Assembly: GCA_013397075.1 (NCBI GenBank)
Contig: VWZS01002688.1
Coordinates: 1-64,000 of the forward strand
Reading direction: 5' to 3'
DNA: 64,000 bases
Origin: Rhabdornis inornatus
Taxonomy: Eukaryota; Chordata; Aves; Passeriformes; Rhabdornithidae
Position 1 is the stretch's first letter; each line of letters opens with the position of its first letter. The position numbers and the translations under genes are program-made. The notes below the pieces were generated by a model. The model was given only the letters and a program-made list of their open reading frames with translations. It ran no database searches and had not been told where the DNA came from. This document shows, piece by piece, positions 1 to 13,300 of this stretch.

Positions 1-17
1 TCTTTCAAACCAAGACA
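1..17 (+). mobile_element. Terminal 17 bp of an LTR cut by the window edge
   Basis: The first bases, ending TTTCAAACCAAGACA, match the right-hand terminus of the LTR family seen complete at 6600-7314 (ending CAAACCTAGACA) and reversed at 30806-31741 (starting TGTCTTGGTTTG). CR1 sequence starts straight after it, so the LTR probably inserted into a CR1 copy, as happened at 49172. The rest of the element lies outside the window. Confidence 0.7.
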
Positions 18-548
18 AATGTGCACTTAAGACCAAGCAGGCTAATGGTATCCTGGGGTGCATTAGGCAAAGTTTTGCCAGCAGGTCGAGGAGGCCATCT
101 TCTCCCCTGCTCAGCACTAGTGAAGCCACATTTGGAGTGTTGGGTCCAGTTCTGTGGCCCCAGTACACAAGAGAGATGGAATTACTGGATGGAGTCCAAT
201 GAAGGGCCACTAAGATGATAGAGGGACTGGACTAGACATCTACGAAAAGAAGCTGAGGCAGCTGGGACTGTTTTGCCTGGAGAAGGTTGAGAGGGATGTC
301 ATCAATGTCTATACATATCTAATGGGAGGGTGCAAAGTAGATGGAGTCAGATTCTTTCAAATGGTGCCCAGCCCCAGGACGAGAGACAATGCACACAGCT
401 GCAGAGTCCATCCCTGGATTTATTAAAAAACTGTCCAAAGTACTGGACAACGGTTCATAGGTGACCCTGCTTGAACAGATCGGTTGAACTAGAGGAACTC
501 AGGTCCCTTTCATCTACAACTATTCAGTGATTCTCTGGTTCTGAGATT
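18..548 (+). mobile_element. CR1 LINE, 3' portion, plus strand
   Basis: The segment follows the familiar 3' part of avian CR1 retrotransposons in order: GCCAGCAGGTCGAGG, GAAGCCACATTTGGAGTG, GTCCAGTTCTGTGGCCCC, AAGATGATAGAGGGACTGG, then GTGACCCTGCTTGAACAG and a tail of imperfect ATTCTCTG/GATTCT units. CR1 moves by reverse transcription and typically leaves 5'-truncated copies like this one. Around 395-405 the sequence jumps from the ACAATGCACACAG region to CTGCAGAGTCC, implying an internal deletion of roughly 80-90 bp relative to the remembered consensus. The copy is diverged and non-coding. Confidence 0.85.
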
Positions 549-1520
549 CTTCCTATTTTTTTTCTTTTTTAGTCCTGGACATACCACTACGGTTCTGCAG
601 CTCTACATTCATTAATAACAGTAGAATTTCCCAGTTAACCTCAAACAGTTTATGAGCCAGTATTGGTTCAATTACCCACAGGTTGCTATTAATGGGAGAA
701 ATGTTCATAAAAGTATGGTTTCAATATGTCACTGAATATTGCATACCATGTAAAATATAATCCCGCCTGTCATGACAAAAGAGACAAAAATGATTAAGGC
801 TCACAAACCAAGTGTTGTAAGACCACAGAGAGGGTCTCACTTGAAGTGATGATGAGCTTTATGCAGTCTGTTCATGTTTATGGGGACTATCACAGATGCA
901 AGTTTATTTCTTTTTTCTGCCTTAATTAATTCAATTATTTCATGCAAAGCCTGGTAGCTTCCTCTGAAATACAGAGTCTCATTCCATAATATGCATCGAG
1001 TCCAGTTCCTAAGATATTTTTCTCGTGAAAGACAGATAATGAGAGTTGGAGGTACTAGATGAGTGATTTCAATACATATAACTCACATTCAAATGCAGCA
1101 GCAACACTCTAAAAAGGAGAAATTCTGGGAAAAACCATGAAGTTGTAGGGATAAAATTAATTCTGTATTGCAGTATAACTGAATCTGATGGAGACAAAGT
1201 TGCATGGGTGGCCAAAATGATGCTCTTTCCTATGAGGATTTGCCTTTGCAATTTTAGCATTCTTTTCTATAGCTCGGTGGGATTGATATCATAAATACAG
1301 TCCTTATATTTAACAGTCACAGACACCATGAATAAAAATGAAATCAAGGCATCGGTCGACATGTTGCAGGAGGGATCACAAATATAATATTTTTGCCTTT
1401 GTTCTTTGGTAAGAAAGGATCTATAGAGAAAGGAAATATAGAAAAAAGATATATTCAAAGTCATGGCAGTGTTGTGAAAGTTAGGAGATTTGGTCATTCT
1501 CACCCTGCCTTCTTGTAAAG
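549..1520. other. CNTNAP2 intron downstream of the exon
   Basis: Unique AT-rich sequence between the CR1 fragment and the splice donor. I see no further exon on the minus strand: the expected continuation after DADYKQW is not encoded in any frame here. No repeat was recognised. Confidence 0.7.
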
Positions 1521-1527
1521 CACTCAC
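1521..1527 (-). other. CNTNAP2: Splice donor of the CNTNAP2 exon
   Basis: On the minus strand the exon ends CAATG and is followed by GTGAGTG, a near-consensus U1 donor site. Reading through it gives a stop codon within two codons, which supports splicing here. The next exon, which should begin with a G completing Trp, is not within the 1.5 kb left in the window. Confidence 0.85.
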
Positions 1528-1684
1528 CATTGCTTATAGTCAGCATCACAGTTGCAGTAGTACTTGGGATCACTACAGTTGCGTTCGATGCCGCAGGCAC
1601 ATTTTTGAATGCCAGGTCCTGATCCGCCCCAATAGTAGTGCTTCTCATTGGCTTTTCCAACCCACCAGGTATATGGGTTCCCTT
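1528..1684 (-). CDS. CNTNAP2: Internal coding exon of a contactin-associated protein, probably CNTNAP2 (Caspr2)
   Basis: Read on the minus strand, the segment from 1684 down to 1528 is 157 bp: two bases finishing a codon, 51 full codons, then two bases (TG) of a split Trp codon. It encodes a stretch beginning GNPYTWWVGKANEKHYYWGG, followed by a cluster of five cysteines (KCAC, RNC, YYCNC) and ending DADYKQ. This WW/Cys pattern is typical of the fibrinogen-like region between the second and third laminin-G domains of Caspr proteins, and by memory it fits CNTNAP2 better than CNTNAP4 or CNTNAP5. The family are neuronal single-pass adhesion proteins; CNTNAP2 clusters potassium channels at juxtaparanodes by pairing with contactin-2. 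The exon is bounded by a pyrimidine-rich tract with CAG and by GTGAGTG. Its length is not a multiple of three, so skipping it would shift the frame. No frameshift or stop is visible. The paralogue call is the main uncertainty. Confidence 0.88.
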
Positions 1685-1704
1685 CTGCAAAGAATGAAAA
1701 TGCA
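1685..1704 (-). other. CNTNAP2: Splice acceptor of the CNTNAP2 exon
   Basis: On the minus strand the bases before the exon read TTTTCATTCTTTGCAG, a pyrimidine-rich tract ending in a canonical CAG acceptor. The preceding exon must end after the first base of a codon, because this exon opens with the last two bases of a codon (xAA). Confidence 0.85.
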
Positions 1705-3693
1705 AGGTTATGATGCATCAAAGAGGTAGAGCTCCATAATGCATTAACTGAGCTCAGATGTTTAATATGCAAATGCTAACAACACATAATTGGAGCCATC
1801 CCACATTGCTGGCAAGCAAATGAATTCCTTTTTACTAAAGGTATTCAAAGGACACATAAACATAACACATTTTCTTTTCTGTATTCACACAATTTATAAT
1901 GACAGAAATTAATTATTTTTATCTTATATGCTCTTTGTTTAGCTTTTTAATTTTACTCTGTATAATGAGAATATGTGGGCAGATTCCATAGTTATTTTCA
2001 ATTCATTTCCAACTCACATATTAAGCTATCAAATGGATTATTTCAATATTTGACCTTGAGTGCTGCACAGGAAAATGTGTTTGGTTTTTTTTATCTTATT
2101 TATTTATTTATTTTCTAAACAACAGCTTTTAATTGAAAATTATTCTGTAGTCACTGGAAAACAAACATGTTAATCATACTCTCTCCAGCGGGTGCTAAAC
2201 AAAGCATAAATAGATGTTATCAAACTCCAAAAGCATCTTAATCACTTTTAGAAAAGTAGATATACTTTTAATGTAATACTTTAGGAGACGGGTTCTGAAC
2301 TTTTGATTTAATCATATATCTTTGCATTGGGTCTGCAACTGGATATTTTGGCGTACTGCTCTGAGCTTATTTCTAATCCTTTTGGACTAAATAAGACTTA
2401 TGTGTAAATAAATAAATAAACACCCTCCACTTTAATTCATAATTTGAAAAAAATATCCTTACTGAAAAATTATTTTTTATTTCTCTGGTTCAGCAAGACA
2501 CTCAAATATGAACTTAACTTCAAGCAAAAATGAATAACTTAATCAGTATCAACGTACTTAGTGATTTTTGACATTGAAAAAGAATGATTTAGCTCAGCCT
2601 TATAAACGTGCTTTATAAACTTCTCCTTTCCCTCACCTAATCTACTGCTGGCAATTTTATATTAAGTGAATATAATCTATGGAATTTGCTGATCAATAAA
2701 TTTTACCAGTAAAATCTTACATAATATATATTCTACTTCCATAATTTTTTGTTTGCACATCTCACACATCCCTCCAAAACTATAGGCATAATCCTTAAAA
2801 TAGCCATTTCATAATTAGATTTGATCAACTAGACCATAAAGCTACTTATTCCAGACAGAAGTTGAAAGTAATTCACACCAAACTCTCAAGAAAATTAAAT
2901 TCTGGAGATGAAGAGAACAACCAAATATCTACACGTTTAAAGAGTACCAAATCCTGAAATGCTCAGCTCTCTGAAAACACTTTTTTCAATGTATTTGAAT
3001 TGCTAACATCATAGAAGATAACAAAAATACAGTAATGTGAAAAAATTTGTGGCAGCCAAAGGTTTTTATTAGATGTTGCTGTGCTGCACTGTATGGCCAT
3101 TCAGCTCTAGTGCTAATGCAATGAGTGTGGTAATAGCGTGACTCTATTCTAGACTCTGAATTGGTCATTTTAGCTTCTGTGACTCAATTATCACAGAACT
3201 AGGTGCTGCAAGTCAGAAGAATGTGCCACATAAACACTGTAGCAGAATTCCCAACATGCAATACAATCTAGCAGTTCTGAGAGTATGTAGCCCTGGATTA
3301 CAAACGATTATCTAAAAAGCCTTTAAATGTCAGTAAATGACAGTTTTCCACAGAGAATGACAGAATTGCTTTCATTAGTACAGGATCCAACTACAGAATT
3401 AATGATATCTGAAACTCCTATTTTATATATTTTTTTTTAATTTCATCTTTGAAGTTAGCTTTTATGCTGTGGCCCTAATACTGCTGCTTTGACTGTTTTC
3501 AAAATTCTCTTTGTTTACATCCTTTCTGTCAAGTGAAGTCAGCAAGTAATTTACTGGGAAGCAAGACTACTAATTAAAGCACTAGGAGAAAAAAATTACT
3601 TAGAATTGTCAAAAAGCAGATAAAAAATTCAGAAACAGGTAGAATGATTAAAGCAGATGAAAGTGATGGCAGAATTACAGACTACAGTGGTGG

Positions 3694-3715
3694 CTGTCAC
3701 AGACTACTGTGACAG
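3694..3715. repeat. Perfect 9-bp inverted repeat, 4-nt loop
   Basis: CTGTCACAG is followed by ACTA and then by its exact reverse complement CTGTGACAG. It could form a small cruciform or hairpin. The stem is too short for a microRNA precursor, and no function is implied. Confidence 0.8.
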
Positions 3716-5842
3716 ACAAATGAGGCATGTTTGAATTCATTTAAATGACAATTGATGTACAGTTTTAAACCATGAGCGTATTGCAGCATACACAGAGCTG
3801 TTTTTCATATCTATTGTTTTTAGTGTGTTTAGTGGTGTGTTTTTATATATACTGGCTAGGCCACATTTGGACCCATGCTTCCTCATTCTGAAGACCTACC
3901 CTCAGGCTTAGGAACACAAACTTAGGAAGAGACTAACGTGTATGTTTAAAATTTCCAGAAAGGTCAAGAAGGTAATATATGATTTTAAGGGTTTTGCATT
4001 CAGCACATATTCTGCTAGACAGCCCCACAGCCAATAACCACAGCACTGCTTTGTGAACACCACTCAAGACTCCAACTGCCTGGCATATTTTGCTAAGGCT
4101 TGTGACAGAGGAGATCTTGGTAGACAGCTCTCATTAGCTGGCATCCATGCAGTGGGACATAACCCCAGGCACAGGAATAAGATGAGCCTCAGACCAGACC
4201 ATTTTGCAGCACAGTGGCCATACAAGAGGTTCTGGAGCTTCTTTACAGTCTGCAGTCAATAAGAGGTGTGGGGACACAGTTATGTCCCATCTATTCTGCA
4301 TCAGTCAAACCAAATGAGAGCAGCCCTTCACAGCCTTCCTGCTTTGTGTCAGCCAAGAAAAATATGAACAGTGTTTTGTCTAAAGTTCATATGCTTCAAA
4401 CTGGGAATGCTATGCAGTTATATTGCAGACACTGCTATGACTGAGCATAACAAAGCTAAAACCCTGCAAATGGAGAGACTAAAAAAACTATAGCAAAGAA
4501 AGGCTAGAAGGGAGAAGGATGTATCATGCAGGCAAAAACAAATTAGAAATAGGATCACTGCTCCCCTCTCACACTTCATTCTCATTTATAACTCTGAAGT
4601 CTCCTTCAGAGGATGTAAATCTTTGTGCCCAGGAGCCCTTTGCTTTTTTTTTTCTTCTTTGGAAGGTTTTGGAAAAGGCTAATCCAAGTAGAAGGAGCAG
4701 TGCAGTCCAGTGTGAAGAATGATCATTAATGGATGCAATTTTAAGTATCAGACTATTTTACCAAAAATTATTATTTTGCTAAACTATGAAAGTGTTGGTT
4801 TTATGGAATTAAGAGTATATAAATTCAGTTTAAGGACAAAAAGTAGTTTTCAAATGTATTGAAAAGAGACATAGTACAAGAAAATATTTATTCTGGTTTT
4901 TTAAACTACCTTATACATAAATTTTGAGTCATGGGAAGCTTTTTAGTTGTAGTTGATTGAGTGCTTCACCCCACTCCAAGCTTTTGTGGACAAATAGCAT
5001 AATGAGAAGATGGAGGAGGAAAGAGGCTGTCTGGCTACCAAAGGTTTTTGATTATAATAAAGCCTTGATGCAGAACTGCTTTTTGGGTACAAACCAGCTC
5101 TCCTTCGAGGCATGCTGTGGGAAGCGTTTAAGTTTGTGCATACTGAGTTATGACCAGGATGCCTTTCCACATCTGTTCTTGAAGAGAAGCCCCTTGCAAG
5201 GTTTTGTGTGCTCAGCACTCAGTGACTTAGTAGAAAAATAATGATATTATCAGAGTAAGGCGTGGATACCAAGGATATGGTTAAAGATACCCAATTTTTA
5301 AGAGATTCTGTAACCTCACAGGAAGAACAGTCTTCTAAGGACAAAATGGCCAATGTAATTTTATTGGGGCCTGCAGACATATGAGCATGGCTGTAACATC
5401 AGACTCAAATCATATTTGTAGTGATTTGAATATCTCTCTCACACGCACAAAAGCTTTTAAACACTTATGTGGCAATGACTTTGCAGTGCTGGAGTGTGGT
5501 TAAAATTATTGCAAAAATGTGGGTTCTTATTTAAATCCCTGTGCAATATTAGGCCAGATTTGCAGTTATTAGATCAAAGTATGTAAAGAACCCGGTCATC
5601 AATGTTTTCTAGCAAGTTCTCTTTTACAGAATATTCAAGAAAAAGTAAAGATTAAAGAAACTTTTCTGTATTTTCACAGATCACTTTGTAATCTAGCAGT
5701 ATCATAAAAAAGTGATTTCTTTTTCATCTCTTAAATGTATCTTTGTGTGAACCATTTCATTTAATATAAAGCCATACCCAACAAAAGTTAATGTAGTATG
5801 AACAGAACTCTTAATAGTCAATAATATATTTATTTCTAATAT

Positions 5843-5926
5843 AGCTGAACAGTCTCAAAATGTATAACTTTTTAAAGTGCACTTTAGCTGAAGTCTCAAA
5901 ATGTATAACTTTTGAAAATATACTTT
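5843..5926. repeat. Imperfect tandem duplication, about 42-bp unit
   Basis: Copy 1 (5843-5885) and copy 2 (5886-5926) both start AGCTGAA, share TCTCAAAATGTATAACTTTT, and end ACTTT. They differ by a 2-base indel after AGCTGAA and several substitutions in the second half. This looks like a single local duplication, partly decayed. Confidence 0.85.
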
Positions 5927-6594
5927 ATATTCTACTGAGCATTTAATATAAACAATTGGTTTTATTATTTTTAAATGCAACTGATTAATTAAAATGCTGC
6001 TACTTTCAACATTTTAGGACTCTTATTTTTAGGTGTTCAGTACTAGTAACTGAAGCAGCAATATGAGAGAACTCAGGGAACTGAATTAAGTGGACTGATG
6101 CTTCATTGCACTCTGCATTCAGAGGACTCCATTCAAAATACAGCCTCCAGAATACCTGGAGAAGCTAAATACGTCTCTTCCATGTGCTCTGGAAATTTCC
6201 CTGACCTCTATATGGTCCTTAAAACCAAAGGAAATGGTTAAAAAGAAAGGCTAGGAATTCTTTCAAATGGAAGTCAATGGTCAGAACCTCTAAAAAACAA
6301 GACCAGTGAAAATTACTTATTGGGGACCCTGTCTAACTTTAACAACTAGATTTAGCTGTTCCCTGGAAGCAACTGGGTGTTCATGTACAGGATTGGATAG
6401 CTCTGAATTGAACTTTTAAATGTTTTATTTTAAATGTGTCCTTTCCAGTTCCCATTAGTATTACAGATCTCCATTAAATTCTAAGGAATGTCAACAACAA
6501 TTACAGGACTTTGTATAATCATTATTATTTTCAGAAAATATTCCTTTGTTCAGTCTTTTACTTCTTTTTTAATGGAACAGCTTGAATTAATTAC

Positions 6595-6599
6595 CCAGT
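6595..6599. repeat. Target-site duplication CCAGT, left copy
   Basis: Matches 7315-7319 exactly and fixes the boundaries of the LTR at 6600-7314. Confidence 0.8.
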
Positions 6600-7314
6600 T
6601 GTTGGGGGTTGAATTTTTCCCTTTTCTTTCTATGGAATTTTTCCCATCTAAGGGAATGCTAAGTATTTTGGGCTACGCCCTAGCTAGTAACAGTTTCTCT
6701 CGAAGGGGGTGGGGAGAGGGGGAACACCTGAAAAGAAAAGGTGGGACAGGGGCCTGCTCTCTCGCTCTCTCCCTCGATCATGGAGTCGGAGGAAGACAGC
6801 CGGTGCTGCTATCTAGCATCCTCCCCACAATCCCAACGCCGGGAGCCACGTTCCCTGCTGTCAGACATCGCACTGCTGTTTTCCTGCTTCATCCTACTAC
6901 CTCTGGGCACTCTGCCGAGCACCACGACTGACACCGTGAGGGGGGAGTCTCCTCTCCATCCCTCTCACACCTGGGCCGCCGCTGCCATCACCCAGCCCTC
7001 TTCAGCTGCACGGGACCTGCCCTGCCCACACAGCACCGGTAACTGAGTGCAGGGAGAAGGAGCCTGCGGCCAAAAAGGACTGGAACTGAGTTATACTGTT
7101 CTGTTTTGTTGTCAATTTTTATAGCTGTTGTTTCTTTTGTTTGCCTTGTTAGATATATTAGTAAAGAACTGTTATTTCTATCCCCATATTTTTTGCCTGA
7201 GAGACGCTGATTCCAAAACTATAATAATTAGAAGGGAGGGGGGTTGCACTCTCCATCTCAGGGAAGGGGCTCTTGCCTTTTTCTTAGCAAATACCTGTCT
7301 TTCAAACCTAGACA
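6600..7314 (+). mobile_element. Solo LTR (family A), with 5-bp target duplication
   Basis: The element starts TGTTGGGGGTTGAAT and ends TTTCAAACCTAGACA, so it has TG...CA termini. It is flanked on both sides by CCAGT (6595-6599 and 7315-7319), an exact 5-bp duplication typical of ERVL- or ERV1-type insertion. Both ends align with the reversed copies at 30806-31741 and 49172-49473. The middle (about 6703-7118) is GC-rich and contains frames of about 100 codons, but nothing resembling gag, pol or env. AGTAAA near 7150 is a possible variant poly(A) signal. Which strand is retroviral sense is uncertain, so the strand given is relative to the other copies. Confidence 0.85.
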
Positions 7315-7319
7315 CCAGT
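7315..7319. repeat. Target-site duplication CCAGT, right copy
   Basis: Matches 6595-6599 exactly, directly after the terminal CA of the LTR. Confidence 0.8.
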
Positions 7320-10300
7320 TGTTATTAGCAGAATAGGCCCAAAGACATTTTTCAAAAACATACTGCGATTTTGGACACCTGAAGTAATCACAGGTAGAAA
7401 TGAAAACTATTTCCCAGAGGTAATATATAATGATGAAATTAGAGACAAAACTTAAAAAAAGAAATAAATTCAATTTGACATGTGGAAAGCCGGGTATAAT
7501 TCTTCTATTTTTGAATAAAATACGTTCTTTAAACATGCATTTTGCATTCAGCTATGCTATAACACCCTGTACATCTAGCCTCACACAAGGTCAACTTGAT
7601 CTAAGGTCATGGTTTGTTAACACCTGTCCAGGAATTCTATCTGCTACTGCAGTGAAGAAACAGACACTGAAAGAATAATTTTGTCACAGTTCGAAAAATT
7701 CAGCCTGCTAATATGTTTGAGCACTTTCACAGCTTTCACCTTGCTTCTTATTGCCAACTTTTTTCTTCTCACCATCAGCAGTATCTATTCCACCCAGGTC
7801 AAGTCTTCTTAACAAACATTGTGAACCTTTTATCTGAGCTTTTGAAGACTTAGTATTTTGAAAAAATAATCAAAAGTGGTTTAATGTCACTCACATATCA
7901 AGTACATCCACGTTCCAGTTTAAGATTCTTAAAGTCAATGGTGTCAAAGCTGGGTAGGCTTTTCTGACCTAGTTTATTTTGTGCTGATTTCATTTTTCCT
8001 CATCTTTATTATTATTTGCATGTTTAGGACCAACATGAAGCTGAGTAGACACTTTGCAGGTTTGCTGCCCCTCTCTCATGTCTTGGGAAGAGCCCACCTA
8101 GACTGAAAACCCAGCAGCTGAGGAGTTTCATGGCAAGAGTGAACATTGCCAACTGAAGATGCTAAACTGTGAAAGATTCTGCTCCTGCTTGCAACTCAGG
8201 GGGATTATGAGCAGGTTCTGTCAATTTCAGTGATCACCCAAAGGGCCAAATTATTTGAAACTGAGAAAATAGAACTCAGAGAAGAGTCTTTGGCAGGTCA
8301 CACTTCCACATTTCAATGATAGTACTTGTGGAGAAACTGACTTTGAATGAACCTTCTAAAAGGTGAGTTCTTATAAATCTATATATGGTTGTATTGTGAT
8401 TATTTTTTCTTAATTAATATTTTAGAGATTTTCCACTTCTTCCAGTAGCAGTTCTTGGTCACTAATGTGCTGTGTAACATATGCACATTAATTTAAAAAG
8501 ACAATGGTCAGCGAAGTCAATACTTACTCTCATTTTGTTAACTGATGAATCATTTTTCTTTGCAACCAATTGGGAAAAATATAAAGAGTGTTTACTATTC
8601 ATGAACAGAGTTTGCATCAGTGGTCACCATTCTAATGACTAAGACTTGAGATTAGTCAAACACGGCAACATGAATGAGGCATTTGAGCACACTGGAAGCT
8701 TGGGGCAGAAAACAGAAATTCAAAAATGTACCAACAAAAGGAAAAGAAACTAAAAGTACCCTTGGCCACTTCAGAAAACTAGGAACACCTAATTTATAGC
8801 TACTTGCACATTTAATGGAAGTATAACCCAAAACTTCTAGTTTGCTATTTATGATAATTTTCATTTTGGAGGCACTCACATCTGACTTACATCTTTTTTC
8901 ACAGTGCTAGTATCAAATGATTTTTTTTTTCTTTTCCTAAGACTAGCCTCAAACATTTGTTTTCTTTATAAGCTCACTAAAGTGGCTAGTCTGTTTGACA
9001 GTACTATTTATTTGAAAAACTGTTTACACTGCTTGAAAAGATAAGATTTAAAGTCTGCCCGGAAAAAGAACTCTGAAACACACCTTGCTTGTTAATATAA
9101 GAATTGATGTGATGTCTATCTGAATTCATGGCCAAAGCATTTTAATGAACAGTCCTTAGAAAGAAGTGATTTTTTTTCCCTTTGTAAGATATTCAGAATT
9201 ATCCCATACCTCAAAGTTATCTATGAAAGGGAAATGTTCTTTAGATTTTTAATAGAAAATGAAGCTGAATATTGTAAAATACTTGTGAAAAGCATACAAA
9301 ATGTCAGTAAATGTTAATACAACACAGTCTATTTACTGTTTCCTTAAGAGCACATAAAGAATTAATTGCTGTCTCCTTTTCCTCCACAGCCATAAAGTAG
9401 TGCATTTTAAAGTGGAGGTAAAGATAACCATCTCCATAACCCAAACTAGAAGAACTTCCATGACCTTCAGGATCAGGAACTAAAATCAGACATTCAGATG
9501 TCCCACTAAGAGCTCTGGCTTTCCCGCTTATCATGGAAGAGAAGAGCCCTGCAATCAGTCCTCACTGTACTTCTTAGGCTTCAGTTATGTTTTGGTGCAT
9601 AAAAAGTGGCCAAACTGAGAAAACCCCAAATTTTCTCATCTATGTCCAGTAAAGGCAGAAAAGGAAACTTATTCAAGTGCTTGAGAAACAAAATTACTGA
9701 CTTAATGATGACCATGCCTCAGGCAGACGGCCATTGCCATGTTCTTCAGTTCATCAAAGTATTCTCATGTGACTGTATATTTGACTGTTAATTTTTCAGA
9801 GAACTTATTTCATACATACATATGTCAATCTCAAAATATAAAGCAGCAAATACAGTATCTTTTCCTTGGTAATAGATATTTAGCTAAAGCATCTTTTCAG
9901 CCGGGGTACTCCTATTTATTGAGTCTGCATTTTTGCTCTAGTATAACTCCTTCTAAAATGTCAGTGCATGAATCCACAAATATTCAGACAAAGATGACTT
10001 TTCTTTCAGAATTAGCAACCTATAAAAAAGATCAGGAGGGAGAACTGTCGAACTAATATCCAATGGCATCTTATGAAAAAGCTATCTGACAGCTTTATTT
10101 TGCCATTGGAGAGATTTACTCCTTGCCCCAGCTCATGAAAAGCTAGTACAGTACAAATGATTTTCTTCCCTTGTCAAAACTTGTATTCCAAGCTGCAGCA
10201 CTACTAACCAAGCTGGACTTGTTATTTTTCTTGGAATTGAGTCTCAGTGGTGAGATTTAGCTGTGGAAAGCAGCTGTCAAGATGTCCTTGTATGCTACTA

Positions 10301-13300
10301 TTTGCTGAGATTTAGAGTGAATTCATTATAAAATAACTACAGTCCCTGCTATCCTTAACAGCATGGTGTGCCAATCTTGCTACTGTTGCAATTAATTGTG
10401 TACTGTAAATTCACTGGATCATTTAAGGCCTAAGAATAAATGTCTTAGTTTGAGGTAGTGCTAAGGGGAAAAGCAAGTACTTTCAAAAAACTGTCATTTG
10501 TGGAATAAAAAGAACATTTACAGACATAAATACTCAATAAAAACCAGTTAATTATAATTTTTATTATGTGTTCTGAAAAACAGGCTTATGGCACTTCCTC
10601 TGTGAGGAGGGCATACAGGAAAATCACAGAAAGTGAGTAGGAATAGACTTTTCACAGCTAGGACTATCCAAGGAGGAACAGGTGACATCAACAGCAAAGC
10701 TGGGAAAGTCCCACAGCAAACTTATAACTAACCCTGGGGTCTGCCCAGCCAGGTCGTGACAGAACGCACCTGTCCATATCATGGTCTTGCGAAATAAGTC
10801 AGAGGGTTCCATGATTTTACTGTGTCTTTTTGCAATCAGTTGATAAACTTGTCTCTACCCAAACCTGATGGATGAATAAGCAGCATGCACACATACATGC
10901 AGCCATTGGTATTGGAATTCTGCAGGTTAATACATCAAAAGACCCTGGTTTATTTACCTTCTTAAAAAGGACATAAAAAAGCCTAGAACTCCCCAATGAT
11001 ATTTCTACAGTGAGGGTATGCCTTTTGAAGTTTTCTGTAGCCCCAGCCTCATTTTATGGCAGAGTCCTATTGGAAGACTTCAGAAACTGTGATTATCGGC
11101 ACAAAAATGGCTACTCTTGTAAGTAGTATGTTTTATAGGGAGTGTAAAATCAAACTGAAATCGTTTGATCAGACTGAGAGCAAAAAGAGGATCGTTTAAG
11201 GTGGCGTCCTATACATTATGTGGCAACAGGGCAAAAGAAAAAATAAGTTCTGTAAAATGTCAGTGGTAGTGATATCACAGAATTGTATTCAGGATCTTAT
11301 TTTTAGATTAATTCCCTTGCTATATAATGAAGACAATCACAACATTCCTTAAATAAGCTTAAAATAGCTAAATAATTCTTGGGTTCTTGCTTCACACACT
11401 CACACAGGTGTGCCTTTAACTTATACAGAGAAGAAAATGGGTAATGTTCTTATGTGCACCTACCTCATCCAGCCCAGAATATCTTGCTGCTCCATTTATC
11501 TGACTTGCAGTAATAACAGCCTACATGGAACTAAATATGACAACTCCCTAAGAGCCAATGCCATCATTTTACTAACAAATGAACTAAAACTATCAAGATC
11601 CCAAGGTAAATTAAACTACAATCAATGTGAGCAGAACTGATAAAAGTTTTTTGCCAAATGGTCTTTCCTTGGAGGTTCCATACCTCTCGCAAGTATTTCT
11701 CCTTTTGAAATGTTGCTCCTTGCCCCCAAGCAGTAGTTTAAGTGGAAAGAAAAAAGCCATTATAAGAGACCAAAGGACTTCAGGCTTCTATCCATCCATG
11801 TGAACTTAATATCTGGCACTTCATACACAACGTGGACTGTGGCACTGTTGGAAACTGGTTTTGGGAAGCACAAGGGTTTTCTTTTGTTGATGAGAACTGC
11901 TGCTGCAACTGCTGCTGCTGCTGCTTTTCTTTCCCCACTGACCCTTGAGGAATCTCAGAACATTCAGATTTACTTCTTCTGTTTCATTGTTCCTCTACTG
12001 CTGTACTGGAAGCAATGAATTCTTGATAATAACACTGATATTTCAGTCTAAGAAAATTTGTCTTTTTCCTTTTTCTTTTTTGTTTTTTTTTCCCTAATTA
12101 CGTAGTGTGCATTGACAGTTTTGAAGCCAGAACTAGCATTAATATATGAATACAGGTATTAGCCTGTTTTCATGATAGCAACACCATTCCCAAACTGCCA
12201 AGTCTGAAGGGTATTCCATCCTTTGGAACTAATAATGACCCAAACAGGTATTACCACGACTTGCAATGCACTCTGTTTCATAAAATAGCAATAGATTACA
12301 AATGAGGAAAAAATGACACAATGAGCCTCAGCACTGAGGCTTACAACAGGATGACTATCAAGCATATCCAAATTGAAATAAAGGAAGCTACACTACATAA
12401 AAAACATCATTCTGCGGCAAATAAAGATTAAGGCTGGAGGTCCAAACCCAAGCCATCTGCTAAGGAAGGACATTTGAGACAGAAATAGAACATCGTAAAG
12501 AATAACATTCCCAAAGAAGCCCTCTCAGAATGTATTTTCATGCTTCTACAGTCCAAACCATTTCAAAATGCTTTTGCTGTTTAAGATCAACCTGTAAATT
12601 ATTGCAGACTATTATATCCTCTTATTAGAATTAATACAAATGTATGAATAACATTTTAAAGGGTATAGTTAATACATACATTTTAGAAATTATATGAGAC
12701 ATTAGTGAAGATGATGCTGCTATAGAGAAGTTATTTAAAGGGATACAGATTTCAGTGTGAAAGGGAACACACAGTGTGAAGGGGGACTTCAGATACGTGT
12801 TGCATTATCTACAGCTTACTCTGGAGAAAACTATCTTTGCATCTAATGCTGGGATCATAAATCAAAATAATCAGAACCCCTTTTTAGGCTTTTGTTTTGC
12901 TATTTAGATAATTTCTCTTCCAGGTAAGGTTGGGTCTCATGGCTACTGTAAAGAACTATGTCTCTATTGATTTCTGGAAAACAGACACACATATTGATTG
13001 AGACTGACAAATGGAAATGTTAGGTGATGTGTCTCACATTATCAAGATACCACCTCCTACAGTCTGTGCTCAGGGCAGTCTTTTTCCTTACTGAAGCTTG
13101 TTTCATCAGCCCATTCAAGCGTATTAATTCTCACACGTGGGTTTCACATTTCTCTATGGTAAAATTGAAATTGGCTAATGACATACTTTACTGAAGACTT
13201 AACAAGATATTATGATAATATCTTATTCTATGAGTTGAAATGACATTTCTTAACTATCATTATATACTCACAGGGCAGAGGAATTATGCTGGTGCAGTGT

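Larger units (their letters stand above)
1705..6594. other. CNTNAP2 intron, mostly unique sequence
   Basis: AT-rich non-coding sequence. It holds a short (TTTA)n run at about 2094-2115, a T-run near 3427, a 9-bp perfect hairpin at 3694-3715, a T-rich run at about 4645-4655, and the tandem duplication at 5843-5926. The segment 4010-4440 is less AT-rich than its surroundings but shows no splice-bounded coding sequence and no repeat that I recognise. Confidence 0.6.

Noticed and set aside
1490..1729. Plus-strand frame overlapping the CNTNAP2 exon
   Set aside because: It is the antisense shadow of the exon; the minus strand has the family motif and both splice sites.
3694..3715. Hairpin considered as a microRNA precursor or a transcription terminator
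   Set aside because: The stem is only 9 bp with a 4-nt loop, far too short for a microRNA precursor, and intrinsic terminators do not apply to a vertebrate intron.
6488..7046. Plus-strand open frames of 147 and 101 codons
   Set aside because: They overlap the LTR at 6600-7314 in different frames. Ser/Pro-rich composition reflects GC-rich LTR sequence; no splice sites or domain support a gene.
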